From Alkaliphilus metalliredigens QYMF (lineage in GTDB: Bacteria; Bacillota; Clostridia; Peptostreptococcales; Natronincolaceae), in NCBI RefSeq assembly GCF_000016985.1, contig NC_009633.1, positions 1,240,001 to 1,304,000 of the forward strand: a stretch of 64,000 bases of DNA, read 5' to 3'. The notes beneath the pieces are model-generated. The model saw nothing but the letters and a program-made list of their open reading frames with translations, did not search any database and was not told the DNA's origin. Shown here piece after piece: positions 16,990-26,155 of this stretch. Position 1 is the first letter of the stretch, and the number at the start of each line of letters is the position of its first letter. Made by a program: the position numbers and the translations under genes.

Positions 16990-17063
16990 GATGGGCTATC
17001 GGTGGATTTTTAAGAAAAAAAATGGTATAGTATTACTATATTTAAGTAGATAGAGGTGGATTA

Positions 17064-17708
17064 ATGCGTGTTCGACATATACCAGGTGCAAAAGAGCAAT
17101 TAAAGGAGTATGAATTTTATATACAAGATCCCAGTCAGTATCAAAATCAATGGCATCTTTATTTTCAAAATCAGCATCCAATTCATTTAGAAGTTGGTTT
17201 AGGAAAAGGACAGTTTTTAACGACTCTTGCTAAAGTACATAAAAACATTAACTATTTAGGATTAGAGAAGTCACAAGAAGTACTTTTACAGGCATTAAAG
17301 AAGCTTGATAGACAAGTCTCCAGGCAAGAATTGAGTAATATGGGACTTTTTCACTACAATGCTTTGGATTTGAATGAAGTGTTTGGAGAAGGGAATATTG
17401 AAAAAATTTATTTGAATTTTAGTGATCCTTGGCCTAAAGAAAGACATAAAAAGAGGAGACTGACTCATCAAGGATTTTTGAAGATTTATAGAGGATTATT
17501 AAGTGAACAAGGAGAAATCCAGATTAAGACTGATAACAAAGCATTATTTGAATTTTCATTGCAGCAACTTAAGGAAGAAAATTTTCACTTTGTCCAAGTG
17601 ATTTATAATCTTCATAATGATGGGATAAAGGATCCTTTCATGACAGAGTACGAAGAGAAATTTGTAAAGGCTGGAAAAACAATTTACAAGTGCATTGCTA
17701 CAGTTTAA
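17064..17708 (+). CDS. trmB: tRNA (guanine-N7-)-methyltransferase
   Basis: 214 residues, a typical TrmB length. It methylates G46 in the variable loop of tRNAs using S-adenosylmethionine. The SAM-binding motif LEVGLGKGQFL (about 45-55), the NFSDPWPKERHKKRRL catalytic/tRNA region and the C-terminal MTEYEEKF motif are all present. It has its own TATAGAGGTGG ribosome region. A terminator hairpin overlaps its stop codon. It stands alone between MgtC and a convergent small gene. Confidence 0.94.
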   Translation: MRVRHIPGAKEQLKEYEFYIQDPSQYQNQWHLYFQNQHPIHLEVGLGKGQFLTTLAKVHKNINYLGLEKSQEVLLQALKKLDRQVSRQELSNMGLFHYNALDLNEVFGEGNIEKIYLNFSDPWPKERHKKRRLTHQGFLKIYRGLLSEQGEIQIKTDNKALFEFSLQQLKEENFHFVQVIYNLHNDGIKDPFMTEYEEKFVKAGKTIYKCIATV

Positions 17709-17730
17709 CCTAAGCTACTGTAGCATTTTT
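17697..17730 (+). terminator. Terminator of trmB
   Basis: GCTACAGT / ACTGTAGC stem followed by ATTTTT, overlapping the trmB stop and the end of the convergent small gene. Confidence 0.75.
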
Positions 17731-17915
17731 AATTGATACTCCACTTCTGAAACTAAAGATTTCACTGAATCAAAAGCAAAGGGAGATGAAAGTAAAAATC
17801 CCTTCAGTAAATCAAACTCATGATTAAGCTGCTGAATTTGTAATTGAGGAGGATGGGATCTCTCTATTTTTACTTTAAGTTCTTGTAGTCTCGTTAATGC
17901 TTCTAAGCTGTTCAT
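17715..17915 (-). CDS. Small helical protein of unknown function
   Basis: 66 residues, predicted mostly helical with heptad-like Leu spacing (LEALTRLQELKVKIE, LKGFLLSS, VEYQLKMLQ). It is cytoplasmic, with no membrane segment. GGAGCGAG lies about 6 nt before the ATG. It is convergent with trmB, sharing a terminator. No family is recognised. Coding potential is supported by the start site and the lack of any competing frame. Confidence 0.5.
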   Translation of the reverse strand: MNSLEALTRLQELKVKIERSHPPQLQIQQLNHEFDLLKGFLLSSPFAFDSVKSLVSEVEYQLKMLQ

Positions 17916-18112
17916 AATACTCGCTCCTTTAGAACACTATATCTAATTCTCCAAATAAATTCGACTACAATGTAGCGTGAATAAAAATCTCGTTTACATT
18001 AAGTGTCATTTACATCATATAATATATAATGCGCCAGTGTATTACAAAATAACCAATTCATTATTAAAAATTTGTTATACTTTTTTATGTTATAAAAGGG
18101 GGGTCTGGGAAC

Positions 18113-18637
18113 ATGCTTACTCAAAACAATGCTGCAAGGCTTTATGAAAAAATTTCCAAGGGATTTTTGCTAAAAACCCAGCAGAAAGCTTTGAAACATT
18201 TTGCACCCATGACACTTATTCCTAAGAACCATTTTTATGATTTAGATGTATGGAGAGAGAAGGATGACGTCACTTCACACTTAAGTGGACTAGACGAAAA
18301 TGGAGAAGTGGCCATTTATATTATATATCATGAAGAAGGAGAACTGGAGTGGATATTAGAGGAGCTAGTCTGTGACTTGAGTTGGAATGAAAAAGAAGTA
18401 TTTTTTGAAATGAAAACAAAAGAAAAAACCTCTAAAATCATTTTTTCCTTGCATGATTTAGAGGGAGTCTATAGTTTAATTAAATTAGCCTTACAGCGAG
18501 AAATATATATTTATTATATGCTAAATAGTCAACAAAAGTTTTGTTACCTTGGTTATCAGAAACTAACACTACAAAAAGAATTAAGAAATAGTATTATCAA
18601 TGATGCAAGAACAGTTTTTTTGAGTGATTTAAGATAA
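18113..18637 (+). CDS. Hypothetical cytoplasmic protein
   Basis: 174 residues, acidic in the middle, without membrane segments or signal peptide. It contains beta-rich stretches (VAIYIIYHEEGELEW, EVFFEMKTKEKTSKIIFSL) and a C-terminal helical part with YIYYMLNSQQKFCYLGY. AAAGGGGGG precedes the ATG. I do not recognise a family. It is isolated, with a minus-strand gene before it and a minus-strand membrane gene after it. Confidence 0.6.
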   Translation: MLTQNNAARLYEKISKGFLLKTQQKALKHFAPMTLIPKNHFYDLDVWREKDDVTSHLSGLDENGEVAIYIIYHEEGELEWILEELVCDLSWNEKEVFFEMKTKEKTSKIIFSLHDLEGVYSLIKLALQREIYIYYMLNSQQKFCYLGYQKLTLQKELRNSIINDARTVFLSDLR

Positions 18638-18730
18638 AGAGAGTAAAGACCTATCTCGGTTAAGGCTTAGAAGTTCGGTCTTGTACTCCTAAGATCATAT
18701 GGATTTAACGACACACAGGAGTTACATAAG

Positions 18731-19096
18731 CTAGAGGATATAAAATAATGCTAATTCAATTAGGCTGATCAATAGTAAATGGGTGATTCCCCAATAGATG
18801 TGGTCAAGTCCCATTTCGTCCTTGGTTTCTTTTACATCCTTCAATACATCAGTTACATTAGAGTAGTCTACTAAACGAGTCGTTTTTCTTAGGTTGATAG
18901 GAGAAAAGAGTGAAAAAACGCCAAAGGTGATGAGAAGGGCTCCAACAATATAATTTGTATTGAAAATTGTTTTTAATAAATCAGAGTCACTTCGTAAATA
19001 CCCTGTGACTAAACCAACTATTGAAGCTAATAGGATGGTACCCATAGAGAGTTTAAAAGCTAATTTTATTTGTCTAAGGATATTGTATCGATTCAT
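18731..19096 (-). CDS. Small integral membrane protein
   Basis: 121 residues with three hydrophobic segments (about 17-33, 48-66 and 101-120) and a charged cytoplasmic-type loop at about 68-97 (LRKTTRLVDYSNVTDVLKDVKE). The start is preceded by GCGAGGGATG. It resembles short DUF3899-like membrane proteins of Firmicutes in layout, but this is not a firm match. Function is unknown. Confidence 0.55.
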   Translation of the reverse strand: MNRYNILRQIKLAFKLSMGTILLASIVGLVTGYLRSDSDLLKTIFNTNYIVGALLITFGVFSLFSPINLRKTTRLVDYSNVTDVLKDVKETKDEMGLDHIYWGITHLLLISLIELALFYIL

Positions 19097-19439
19097 ATAA
19101 TCATCCCTCGCTTCTATTCTATTTTTTATACGTTCTCTAAATCCAGTTTGTTTTAACCTCGTTTCACCAGTATAATTTATTTTTTGTAAAATAACAATCC
19201 CCTATCTATCTAGAAAGGGGATTTTATAACAGGACACAAACTAGATATAATAGCAGGTACTAAGGGTAGTTGTAAAGGCTTAATGCAAAGGGGCTTTGTG
19301 TTGGATTTCATAGTGATTTTGTTATATAATGGATTAGGTTGAAATATTTGAAACTTTAATAGAACTAATAAAGAATAAAGTATAGATTTTTAGTTTTGAT
19401 AAAGAATATTCAAAAGAACAAAAGGAAAAGGGGAGAGAA
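19097..19439. other. Intergenic region between divergent membrane-protein genes
   Basis: It holds a hairpin AATCCCCT/AGGGGATT (19196-19223), an ACACAAA/TTTGTGT inverted pair and a promoter-like TTGGAT-18-TATAAT at 19301-19330 reading towards the gene at 19440. No ORF with a ribosome binding site was found. Confidence 0.5.
19301..19330 (+). promoter_or_regulatory. Probable promoter of the 64-residue membrane protein
   Basis: TTGGAT at 19301-19306, 18-nt spacer, TATAAT at 19325-19330, about 110 nt before the start codon at 19440. Confidence 0.45.
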
Positions 19440-19634
19440 ATGAACATATTTATCTTCATCAAAATCATTGCAACGTTGTTTTTTGGAATCAACATTGTCC
19501 ACCCAAGCTTTATGTGGTATTTGGCTGAATCTCAAGGGAGACAATATCCTGAACCAACCCCCAAAGAAAAAAGAATGATTCGGATCGTGTCTGTTATTTC
19601 TCTAGTCTTTGTTTGGATGGTTTTACCCCAATAA
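19440..19634 (+). CDS. Small two-pass membrane protein
   Basis: 64 residues with hydrophobic segments at about 2-17 and 47-61 and a hydrophilic loop rich in Pro, Glu and Lys (GRQYPEPTPKEKRM). The motif NIVHPSFMWYLAE recalls small DUF6199-like proteins of Firmicutes, but this is tentative. AAAGGGGAGAG precedes the ATG with about 3-7 nt spacing. Function is unknown. Confidence 0.55.
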   Translation: MNIFIFIKIIATLFFGINIVHPSFMWYLAESQGRQYPEPTPKEKRMIRIVSVISLVFVWMVLPQ

Positions 19635-19736
19635 ACACCTCATAGCGGGTGTTTTGCTTCTTTGTGCCTAAAGTACTTCGTAACCATAAAACAGATAAAA
19701 TCGTAAGCAAACCCATGGATAAAGGAGCGTGACCAT

Positions 19737-21152
19737 ATGAGGGGGAAAAATACAAATTTAGACTTACTCAATGGTAAAATTGGAATTACTTTTATTCGAT
19801 TAGCATTACCAATTTTATTAGCCATGATGATGCAAACATTATTTAATATAGTCGATACTTATTTTGTGTCTAGACTTGGAACCGATGCCATTGCCGCCAT
19901 GGGATTAACCTTTCCAGTATTTATGCTGAGCATTTCTCTTGGAGCAGGAATATCTGTGGGGGTGAGTTCCTTAGTTGCCAGAAGCATCGGTGAAGGGGAA
20001 ACAGAAAAAAGCAACTTAGCAGCTACCAATGGGTTGCTCTTGTCTATTGCAATCGGTATGTTTTTTCTCATTATGGGCCTCATAGGTATTAATCCCTTGT
20101 TGCGTTTTATGGGGGCTGAGGAGAACGTATTTCAAATGTCAAAGCAGTATATTATCATTATTATTATTGCAATGCCAATTAAATTCCTTTTTCATGCCAT
20201 TGATGGCATCTTTCGGGGAGAAGGGAAAACCAAGCTTTCCATGGCGGTCTTGCTGAGTAGCTCAGTCATGAATATCATATTAGATCCACTACTAATTTTT
20301 GGTATCGGACCCTTTCCCCAAATGGGAATCGCAGGTGCAGCCGTAGCTACAGCAATATCATGGACAAGCGGTTTACTTCTAGGGATTTCATTCATTTTAA
20401 AAGGAAAAAGTAGCATTGAAATCAAGAAAAAATATATTACGTATAAGTGGAAGTTAATCATAGGTATTTTAAAGGTAGGATTACCATCCTCTGTTGCCCA
20501 AGGGGCCATTGCCTTTACTATGGTTTTTGTGAATAAATTTGCCATGGAATTTTCCGAGGAAGCTGTAGCAGCCTACGCTTTAGGATTCCGTATTGATACC
20601 ATAACAATTTTACCTGGTGTCGCCTTAGGAGCCGCAACCATTGCGATGCTAGGACAAAATTTTGGTGCTAAAAGATTTGACCGAGTTCAGGAAATTCATC
20701 AAAAGGCAACCATTTACGCCATGTCTATTATGGCAGGGCTGGCTGTCCTTGTTTTTGTCTTTCCGAGACCACTACTCATGATATTTTTAAGTGAGGCAGA
20801 AGGGAATGCAGCAGAGGTACTGAGGCATGGGACAAGCTATTTGCGTATTATGGCCTTGAGCTATACTTTTATTGGTATGGGAATGGTTGCGAATTCATCA
20901 TTTCAAGCCATTGGAAAAGGCCTACCAACATTCATCACAACGGCTATTCGCTTTTTTGTCCTAGCCATTCCCTTGAGCTATACATTAGCGTATCTTGTTA
21001 ACATGGAAATCACTGGGATCTGGATAGGATTAGCTGCATCTAATGTATTCTTTGGTATTGTTTCAAAAGTGTGGTTTAAAGCACATTTTATTCAAAAATA
21101 TAGAATGGATTCAGGGGATGTGAAATTAAGGGACGGAGAATTTGAAAATTAA
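19737..21152 (+). CDS. MATE family multidrug/sodium antiporter
   Basis: 471 residues with twelve hydrophobic segments in two homologous halves. The N-half begins LALPILLAMMMQTLFNIVDTYFVSRLGTDAIAAMGLTFP, and the C-half repeats the pattern as VGLPSSVAQGAIAFTMVFVNKFA. These carriers extrude cationic drugs or metabolites using Na+ or H+ gradients in the cell membrane. GGAG is about 9 nt before the ATG. The gene is monocistronic and ends in a clear terminator. Substrate cannot be read from sequence. Confidence 0.92.
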   Translation: MRGKNTNLDLLNGKIGITFIRLALPILLAMMMQTLFNIVDTYFVSRLGTDAIAAMGLTFPVFMLSISLGAGISVGVSSLVARSIGEGETEKSNLAATNGLLLSIAIGMFFLIMGLIGINPLLRFMGAEENVFQMSKQYIIIIIIAMPIKFLFHAIDGIFRGEGKTKLSMAVLLSSSVMNIILDPLLIFGIGPFPQMGIAGAAVATAISWTSGLLLGISFILKGKSSIEIKKKYITYKWKLIIGILKVGLPSSVAQGAIAFTMVFVNKFAMEFSEEAVAAYALGFRIDTITILPGVALGAATIAMLGQNFGAKRFDRVQEIHQKATIYAMSIMAGLAVLVFVFPRPLLMIFLSEAEGNAAEVLRHGTSYLRIMALSYTFIGMGMVANSSFQAIGKGLPTFITTAIRFFVLAIPLSYTLAYLVNMEITGIWIGLAASNVFFGIVSKVWFKAHFIQKYRMDSGDVKLRDGEFEN

Positions 21153-21162
21153 TCACCAAGAA

Positions 21163-21200
21163 AAAAGACTATTTCACGAAGATGCGTGAGATAGTCTTTT
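21163..21200. terminator. Bidirectional terminator after MATE gene
   Basis: AAAAGACTATTTCACG pairs with CGTGAGATAGTCTTTT (one mismatch). A/T runs on both sides let it serve the convergent oxidoreductase genes as well. Confidence 0.85.
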
Positions 21201-21245
21201 GAAATTTTATCAAGTTTGCTGAAGTATTTTCTAAATAAGAGTCGA

Positions 21246-22103
21246 TTATCTAAAGTCTTCTAAAAATCTTTCCGCTTTCTTCGGATCCAAAGTTCGATTC
21301 ACCAGTGGAGAACCGTCTCTTAATGTTGCAACTCTATCAATATAGGTTTCTTTTTCCTCTTGATAAATAATACCCATGGGGATCCCTTCATTCCACTCAT
21401 AGGATTTCTGGAAAGCTGCCATTTTGTTAGTGACATCATAGCCTTCATCTAAATGATAGACACGTTCCTTATACCATTGATAGGTATTGACTTTATTGAA
21501 AACCACGCAAGGCTGTAAAATATCCACAAGGGCATAGCCTTTATGCTGAATGGCTGCCTTCATAATTGGAACAAGATGATCTTTGTCCCCAGCAAAGCTT
21601 CGTGCAACAAAGGTACAACCTAAGCTAATGGCAAAGGCTAAAGGATTGAGTGGGTTGACAACCACTCCCCCTGTTTGTATACTCGTTGTTTGTCCCTGGG
21701 CAGTTGTAGGAGAAGCTTGCCCCTTTGTTAATCCATATATCTGATTGTCGTGGACAAAATGTGTGATATCTACATTTCGACGAATATTGTGGAGTAGGTG
21801 GTTTCCACCTTCACCATAGGAATCTCCATCTCCAGAATTAATAATAACCGTTAATTCTTTGTTGGCAATTTTAGCCCCTACAGCTGGAGGAATCGCACGA
21901 CCATGAAGGCCATTAAACCCATTTACATTGATGTAATGAGGGGTCTTGGCTGCTTGCCCAATTCCTGAAGCAATGACTACCTCATGGGGTTCCTTACCAA
22001 GCTCTGCTAAGGCCTGCTTCAAAGCTTCTAGTATACCGTGGTTACCACAACCGGGGCACCATGCTTTTTCATCATGTGATTCGAAAACCTTTTTATCAAT
22101 CAT
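21246..22103 (-). CDS. 2-oxoacid:ferredoxin oxidoreductase, beta subunit (system 2)
   Basis: 285 residues. It has WCPGCGNHGILEALKQAL, GIGQAAKTPHYINVNGFNGLHGRAIPPA, the TPP motif NSGDGDSYGEGGNHLLHNIRRN and DNQIYGLTKGQASPT. It shares the general plan of the system 1 beta subunit at 10491 but differs at many positions, so the two are separate isozymes. GKEPHEVVIASGIG fits enzymes annotated as 2-oxoacid or indolepyruvate-like ferredoxin oxidoreductases in Clostridia. It follows its alpha subunit with no gap. Likely cytoplasmic, reducing ferredoxin during amino-acid or 2-oxoacid fermentation. Confidence 0.9.
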   Translation of the reverse strand: MIDKKVFESHDEKAWCPGCGNHGILEALKQALAELGKEPHEVVIASGIGQAAKTPHYINVNGFNGLHGRAIPPAVGAKIANKELTVIINSGDGDSYGEGGNHLLHNIRRNVDITHFVHDNQIYGLTKGQASPTTAQGQTTSIQTGGVVVNPLNPLAFAISLGCTFVARSFAGDKDHLVPIMKAAIQHKGYALVDILQPCVVFNKVNTYQWYKERVYHLDEGYDVTNKMAAFQKSYEWNEGIPMGIIYQEEKETYIDRVATLRDGSPLVNRTLDPKKAERFLEDFR

Positions 22104-23786
22104 CTATAGTACCTCCTTTATGACTCTATTGGTAATTTCTTGACCACTTAACTGTCTACCATCAAATTTAAGAATACTGTGACTACATTGAATACCTGTT
22201 TCTTGTCGAATGAGCCGGGCTAATTGGCCTGTATAGTTTTGCTCTACATTTATAATGCGCTTTGATTGAGATGCATATTTTTCAAGCTCTTTTGTTGGCA
22301 ATGGCCATAGATCACCAAATACCAAGGCACCTACAGCATGACCTGCTGCTTCAAGATTTCCAATGGCCTCCTTCATAGGTCCCTCAATCGATCCCCATGC
22401 CAGAAAAAGGGTTTCAGGATTTGTAACCCCATAATAATCAGGCTCCTGTAGCACCTCATTTTTAATTAAATTCATACGTTTCATACGTTTATTCATCATA
22501 TCAACACGAACTTCAGCTGATTCGGTAATATGGCTGTATTCGTCATGCTCATCACTATCAACTAAAACAATCTGACCCGCAACCTTTCCGGGGATGAGTC
22601 TTGGAGAAATGCCATTTTCAGTTAGCTTATAGCGCTTATAAACTTCATCATCACCTAGGGAGCCACCATCATCAATATGTCTCTCGATAGTGAGTTTGTC
22701 AAAATCGAAGGGTTTAATGGTTTGGGTATAATCAGCTAAATATTGATCACTCATTAAGATCACAAGCATCTGGTATTGGTCGGCAATGTTTAGGGCTCGT
22801 ACCGTTTGGTAAAAAGCATCCTCTGGATTGCGGACAGCAATCACCATTCTTGGAATCTCCCCATGGGATGCGGTTAAAATAAAGCTTAGGTCACTTTGCT
22901 CCGTGCGGGTAGGTAAACCTGTGGCAGGACCGGGACGTTGAACGTTAATCACAACAAGTGGGGTCTCGGTAATGGCTGCCAAACCAAGGGCCTCAGTCAT
23001 AAGGGAGAAACCACCACCAGAAGTACCGGTCATTGCCCGAACACCTGCATAGGAAGCACCAAGGGCCATATTAATCGCTGCAATTTCATCCTCTACCTGT
23101 TCCACAACGATTTCAGCTTCCTGCTGTTTTTTAGCTAGATAAGACATGACACTGGTGGAGGGCGTCATGGGATAGGCAGAATAGAAAGTCACCCCTCCCG
23201 CTAAAGCGCCCAATGCAATGGCTTCATTTCCACTGATTAAAATATGCTGATCCTTTTGGGGAGCCTCTAGACTGACTTGAGAATCTAATAAATCATAGCC
23301 TTTTTCTAAGGCTAATAAGTTCTGTTCTAAAACTTGGTCCTCAAAGAACTGCTGAAGTAATTCTTTTGATTCCTTGAGACTCAAATTAAATACCTTTAAT
23401 ACAGCACCTAAGGTAACTGTGGTAAACACTTTAGGATTGCCGGCGTCTTTAGCTGTACTTTGGAGAGGCAAAGCAATAATGTTACCCTGTGCTTTGGCAA
23501 CATTTTCATTGCACAAAATTTTACCTTCTTTACGTAGTCGTGGGGAATGCAAATCGATAGTTGCTTTATCAAAGGCAATAATAAAATCTAATGTATCACC
23601 GTGTGAGGTAATAGGCTCTGTACCGAATCGAATTTGAATAAAATTATGACCGCCTCGAACCCGAGACATATAGTCTTTATTGGTAAAAATATGATAGCCT
23701 TTTCGCTTAAGTGTTTTCTCTAGCATAGCAGATAAGGTGTCCATCCCTTGACCAGCTGATCCGCCAATTAGTAAATTATACTTCAT
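22104..23786 (-). CDS. 2-oxoacid:ferredoxin oxidoreductase, fused gamma-alpha subunit (system 2)
   Basis: 560 residues. The gamma domain comes first (LLIGGSAGQGMDTLSAML, MSRVRGGHNFIQIRFG), then the alpha domain from about 185 (GNEAIALGALAGGVTFYSAYPMTPSTSVM, TGTSGGGFSLMTEALGLAAITETPLVV, RPGPATGLPTRTEQSDL). AAGGAGG lies 7 nt upstream of the ATG. It is co-transcribed with the beta subunit that abuts it. Compared with system 1 the gamma-alpha linker and the C-terminal region differ, which suggests another substrate range. No ferredoxin-like delta subunit is encoded beside either system. Confidence 0.9.
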   Translation of the reverse strand: MKYNLLIGGSAGQGMDTLSAMLEKTLKRKGYHIFTNKDYMSRVRGGHNFIQIRFGTEPITSHGDTLDFIIAFDKATIDLHSPRLRKEGKILCNENVAKAQGNIIALPLQSTAKDAGNPKVFTTVTLGAVLKVFNLSLKESKELLQQFFEDQVLEQNLLALEKGYDLLDSQVSLEAPQKDQHILISGNEAIALGALAGGVTFYSAYPMTPSTSVMSYLAKKQQEAEIVVEQVEDEIAAINMALGASYAGVRAMTGTSGGGFSLMTEALGLAAITETPLVVINVQRPGPATGLPTRTEQSDLSFILTASHGEIPRMVIAVRNPEDAFYQTVRALNIADQYQMLVILMSDQYLADYTQTIKPFDFDKLTIERHIDDGGSLGDDEVYKRYKLTENGISPRLIPGKVAGQIVLVDSDEHDEYSHITESAEVRVDMMNKRMKRMNLIKNEVLQEPDYYGVTNPETLFLAWGSIEGPMKEAIGNLEAAGHAVGALVFGDLWPLPTKELEKYASQSKRIINVEQNYTGQLARLIRQETGIQCSHSILKFDGRQLSGQEITNRVIKEVL

Positions 23787-23967
23787 GTTAAAACCTCCTT
23801 CAGAATATTCTAATTCACCAGATATAAGGGGAAGTCAAATCCTTACTTGGTTCACGAGAATTGATTGCTCTAATCCATATATACCCTGATTCTAAAATGT
23901 AATCAGTAAAATAATAAACCTGTATACAATAAACCGCACTAAAATTAGCGGTTTTACGTCATACTCC

Positions 23968-23997
23968 TTGATTTAAAACGTATGTTCGGAGTATAAT
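23968..23997 (+). promoter_or_regulatory. Probable promoter of the YdjM-like gene
   Basis: TTGATT at 23968-23973, 18-nt spacer, TATAAT at 23992-23997. An inverted repeat ATACTCC...GGAGTAT brackets the promoter and could be an operator. Upstream at about 23930-23957 is an AAACCGC/GCGGTTT hairpin. Confidence 0.5.
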
Positions 23998-24082
23998 GAA
24001 ATAGTGACTAACCTAGTGATGAATCTGGAAATCAAGGATTTATGATAAGTAATTGAATTTGAACAAAGGAGGAGGGACATAT

Positions 24083-24835
24083 ATGTTAGGGAGGACCCAT
24101 GTTGCATTAGGATTAATGACGTCTTTGGGGATCGCCGTATTACTAGGAAATCCTTTTATGGTAGAGTCCTTCAATACCATAGCGCTTTTAGTTGCGGTGG
24201 GAGGTGCTTTGTTACCGGATTTAGATATGGGAACCTCTTCATTGGCAGGAAAGTTTGGTTTATTAAAGGCAAAGCATATCAAAAAGATTTGGATAGCTAT
24301 ATTAACAACTTTATCCATAGGAACTCTATTTTTTTTAAAGGATACACCCATTTTTTATGGGATTGCATTGATTTTGTTTTTAGGATTTATTTTTGCCAAA
24401 CAATTTGCTCAAAAGGGATATTATATGATGCGAAATTTTGTACAAAGCATGACTGCCATCACAGTGATGATTGGCGCCTATTATTATGAACACTATCCCT
24501 TGATTTGGATTGGTGTTATCCTAATGATACTGCTTTTGGTTAAGCATAGAAGTTTTTCACATTCCATTCTATTCTTGATTGGCTGTACCTTGGTAGTGAG
24601 ACAAATTAGTTTTTTCTATGGAGATATCGATTATAGTTTGATATTTGGAGTCAGTATGGGTTCTCATTTATTGGGAGATATGTTAACGAAAGCAGGAATT
24701 GGTTTGTTCATTCCCATAACCCACAAAAGAATCAAATTTCCCTTCACCATTAAAACAGGTGGATGGGTAGAAAATATTGTTTTTATGGGTGCATTTTTAG
24801 TGATTTTTCAAATCATAAGAGAAATTGCGTTTTGA
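24083..24835 (+). CDS. YdjM-like membrane-bound metal-dependent hydrolase
   Basis: 250 residues from ATG 24083, preceded by AGGAGGAGGG. Five or more membrane segments. The family histidines and aspartates are visible in GRTHVALGL, GALLPDLDMGTS, KHRSFSHSIL and MGSHLLGDMLTKAGI. Proteins of this family (the E. coli member is SOS-induced YdjM) are predicted membrane-bound metal-dependent hydrolases of unclear substrate. It is monocistronic and faces azlD convergently, with almost no gap. Confidence 0.85.
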   Translation: MLGRTHVALGLMTSLGIAVLLGNPFMVESFNTIALLVAVGGALLPDLDMGTSSLAGKFGLLKAKHIKKIWIAILTTLSIGTLFFLKDTPIFYGIALILFLGFIFAKQFAQKGYYMMRNFVQSMTAITVMIGAYYYEHYPLIWIGVILMILLLVKHRSFSHSILFLIGCTLVVRQISFFYGDIDYSLIFGVSMGSHLLGDMLTKAGIGLFIPITHKRIKFPFTIKTGGWVENIVFMGAFLVIFQIIREIAF

Positions 24836-24839
24836 GCTT

Positions 24840-25148
24840 TTACGTAACGCCGATGATTTTTAAGAGCATCACACTAAAAATAGAACCTAAAATCACATAG
24901 AGAATATGCAATTTGAAATAGGCTAAAATAGCTGCCATGATGCCACCGATTAGACCTAGTAAAGGAACTTGGGGGTCTACGGATAAGACCCCTGGGAAAA
25001 TTAAAGCGCCCAAGGCTGCATAGGGAATGGTTTTTAGCCAACGATTGATAAAAGGCGAAAGGGATAGATAGTCCATTATAAAAGAAGGTAAAATTCTGGG
25101 AACAATTGTTACAATTGACATCCCACTTATAATCCAAAATAATTCCAT
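24840..25148 (-). CDS. azlD: Branched-chain amino acid exporter small subunit, AzlD family
   Basis: 102 residues with three to four membrane segments. The AzlD pattern is present: a start followed by VTIVPRILPSF, then the KTIPYAALGALIFPG segment and a C-terminal helix. AzlD works with AzlC in the membrane to export branched-chain amino acids or analogues. Its start lies 4 nt behind the azlC stop, with AGGAATG as ribosome site. The call is supported by both sequence and gene pairing. Confidence 0.85.
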   Translation of the reverse strand: MELFWIISGMSIVTIVPRILPSFIMDYLSLSPFINRWLKTIPYAALGALIFPGVLSVDPQVPLLGLIGGIMAAILAYFKLHILYVILGSIFSVMLLKIIGVT

Positions 25149-25152
25149 AGCT

Positions 25153-25896
25153 TCATTCCTCCAATGTTAAAAATGAACCGATAAAACTACCTATCAAGGT
25201 AGCAAATACAATAGCCCAACCAGAACCTAAAAAAAGACTGAAAAACCAACAGAACAAGCCACTTGCTGCTGCTACGATGCCAACTTTCCATTGATCCGTA
25301 ATAGCCGGGACTAAAAGTGCAATGAACATTGCATAAAGTGCAATAGACATGCTGTCACTAATCATCGCAGGGATGAACATACCTAGTAAGCCTCCGAAGA
25401 ATGTTCCAATTACCCAGGAAATATAAGAACCTAACATGATGCCGAGGGTCATATGGTGGCTAATTGGCTGATCCTCCTGTTTACTCAATAAAGAAATCAT
25501 GGCAAAGGTTTCATCGGTAACCCCTAAGGAAAGTGGTGTTTTCCAGGATTTTGGAAGGGTATTTAGGGTTTTCATTAAAGAAAAACTCATAATGAAATGT
25601 CTAAAGTTCAAGATAAAAGTGGCAATAATGAGTTCTATACCTAAAGCGCCCATCATAAGCATATTTGCAGCCATGAATTGGCTGGCCCCGGCATAGACAA
25701 CCAGTGACATGAAAGTCATATGAAATAGAGAAAGACCTGATTGAGAGGCGATGACACCAAATGAAATGGCAATTGGAAAATAACCAATGATAATAGGTAA
25801 GGCTTTTTTGAATCCTGTTTTGAAGTCATCAAGTGCATTGATGCTTTTAGGATGAAGGTTTTGGGATATATCTATTGTTTTATTAATTCTATTCAT
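25153..25896 (-). CDS. azlC: Branched-chain amino acid exporter large subunit, AzlC family
   Basis: 247 residues from the ATG at 25896, chosen because GGAGGAC is 6 nt upstream; an upstream in-frame Met at 26001 has no such site. It has the AzlC signatures GYFPIAISFGVIA, VYAGASQFMAANML, NFRHFIMSFSL and the GVTDETFAM motif, with about six membrane segments. It forms the exporter with AzlD. In Bacillus the pair confers azaleucine resistance. There is no local Lrp-type regulator. Confidence 0.9.
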   Translation of the reverse strand: MNRINKTIDISQNLHPKSINALDDFKTGFKKALPIIIGYFPIAISFGVIASQSGLSLFHMTFMSLVVYAGASQFMAANMLMMGALGIELIIATFILNFRHFIMSFSLMKTLNTLPKSWKTPLSLGVTDETFAMISLLSKQEDQPISHHMTLGIMLGSYISWVIGTFFGGLLGMFIPAMISDSMSIALYAMFIALLVPAITDQWKVGIVAAASGLFCWFFSLFLGSGWAIVFATLIGSFIGSFLTLEE

Positions 25897-26155
25897 ATAA
25901 AGTCCTCCAAAGATCAATTTATGGTGAATGACATCTCGCCTTATAGAGAAATACCAGTAAAGCCATAATAGAATTAAATCATAAAATTGCAAGGAGCACA
26001 ATAATTGTTTATAATGTAACTAGTATAATACAGGCAAGCAACTCTACATGGATTATCTATAGTAGGCATCTGGTGGAAAATAACCACTGGAAATTGAACA
26101 TCATACTATCTGGTTATTTTATTAGAAATGACTTGATTTAGAAAGGGGTAGTTCT

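Noticed and set aside
21246-23786. Naming the second oxidoreductase as pyruvate or indolepyruvate ferredoxin oxidoreductase
   Set aside because: Fused gamma-alpha plus beta organisation occurs in several substrate classes and the sequence alone does not decide, so only the general name is given.
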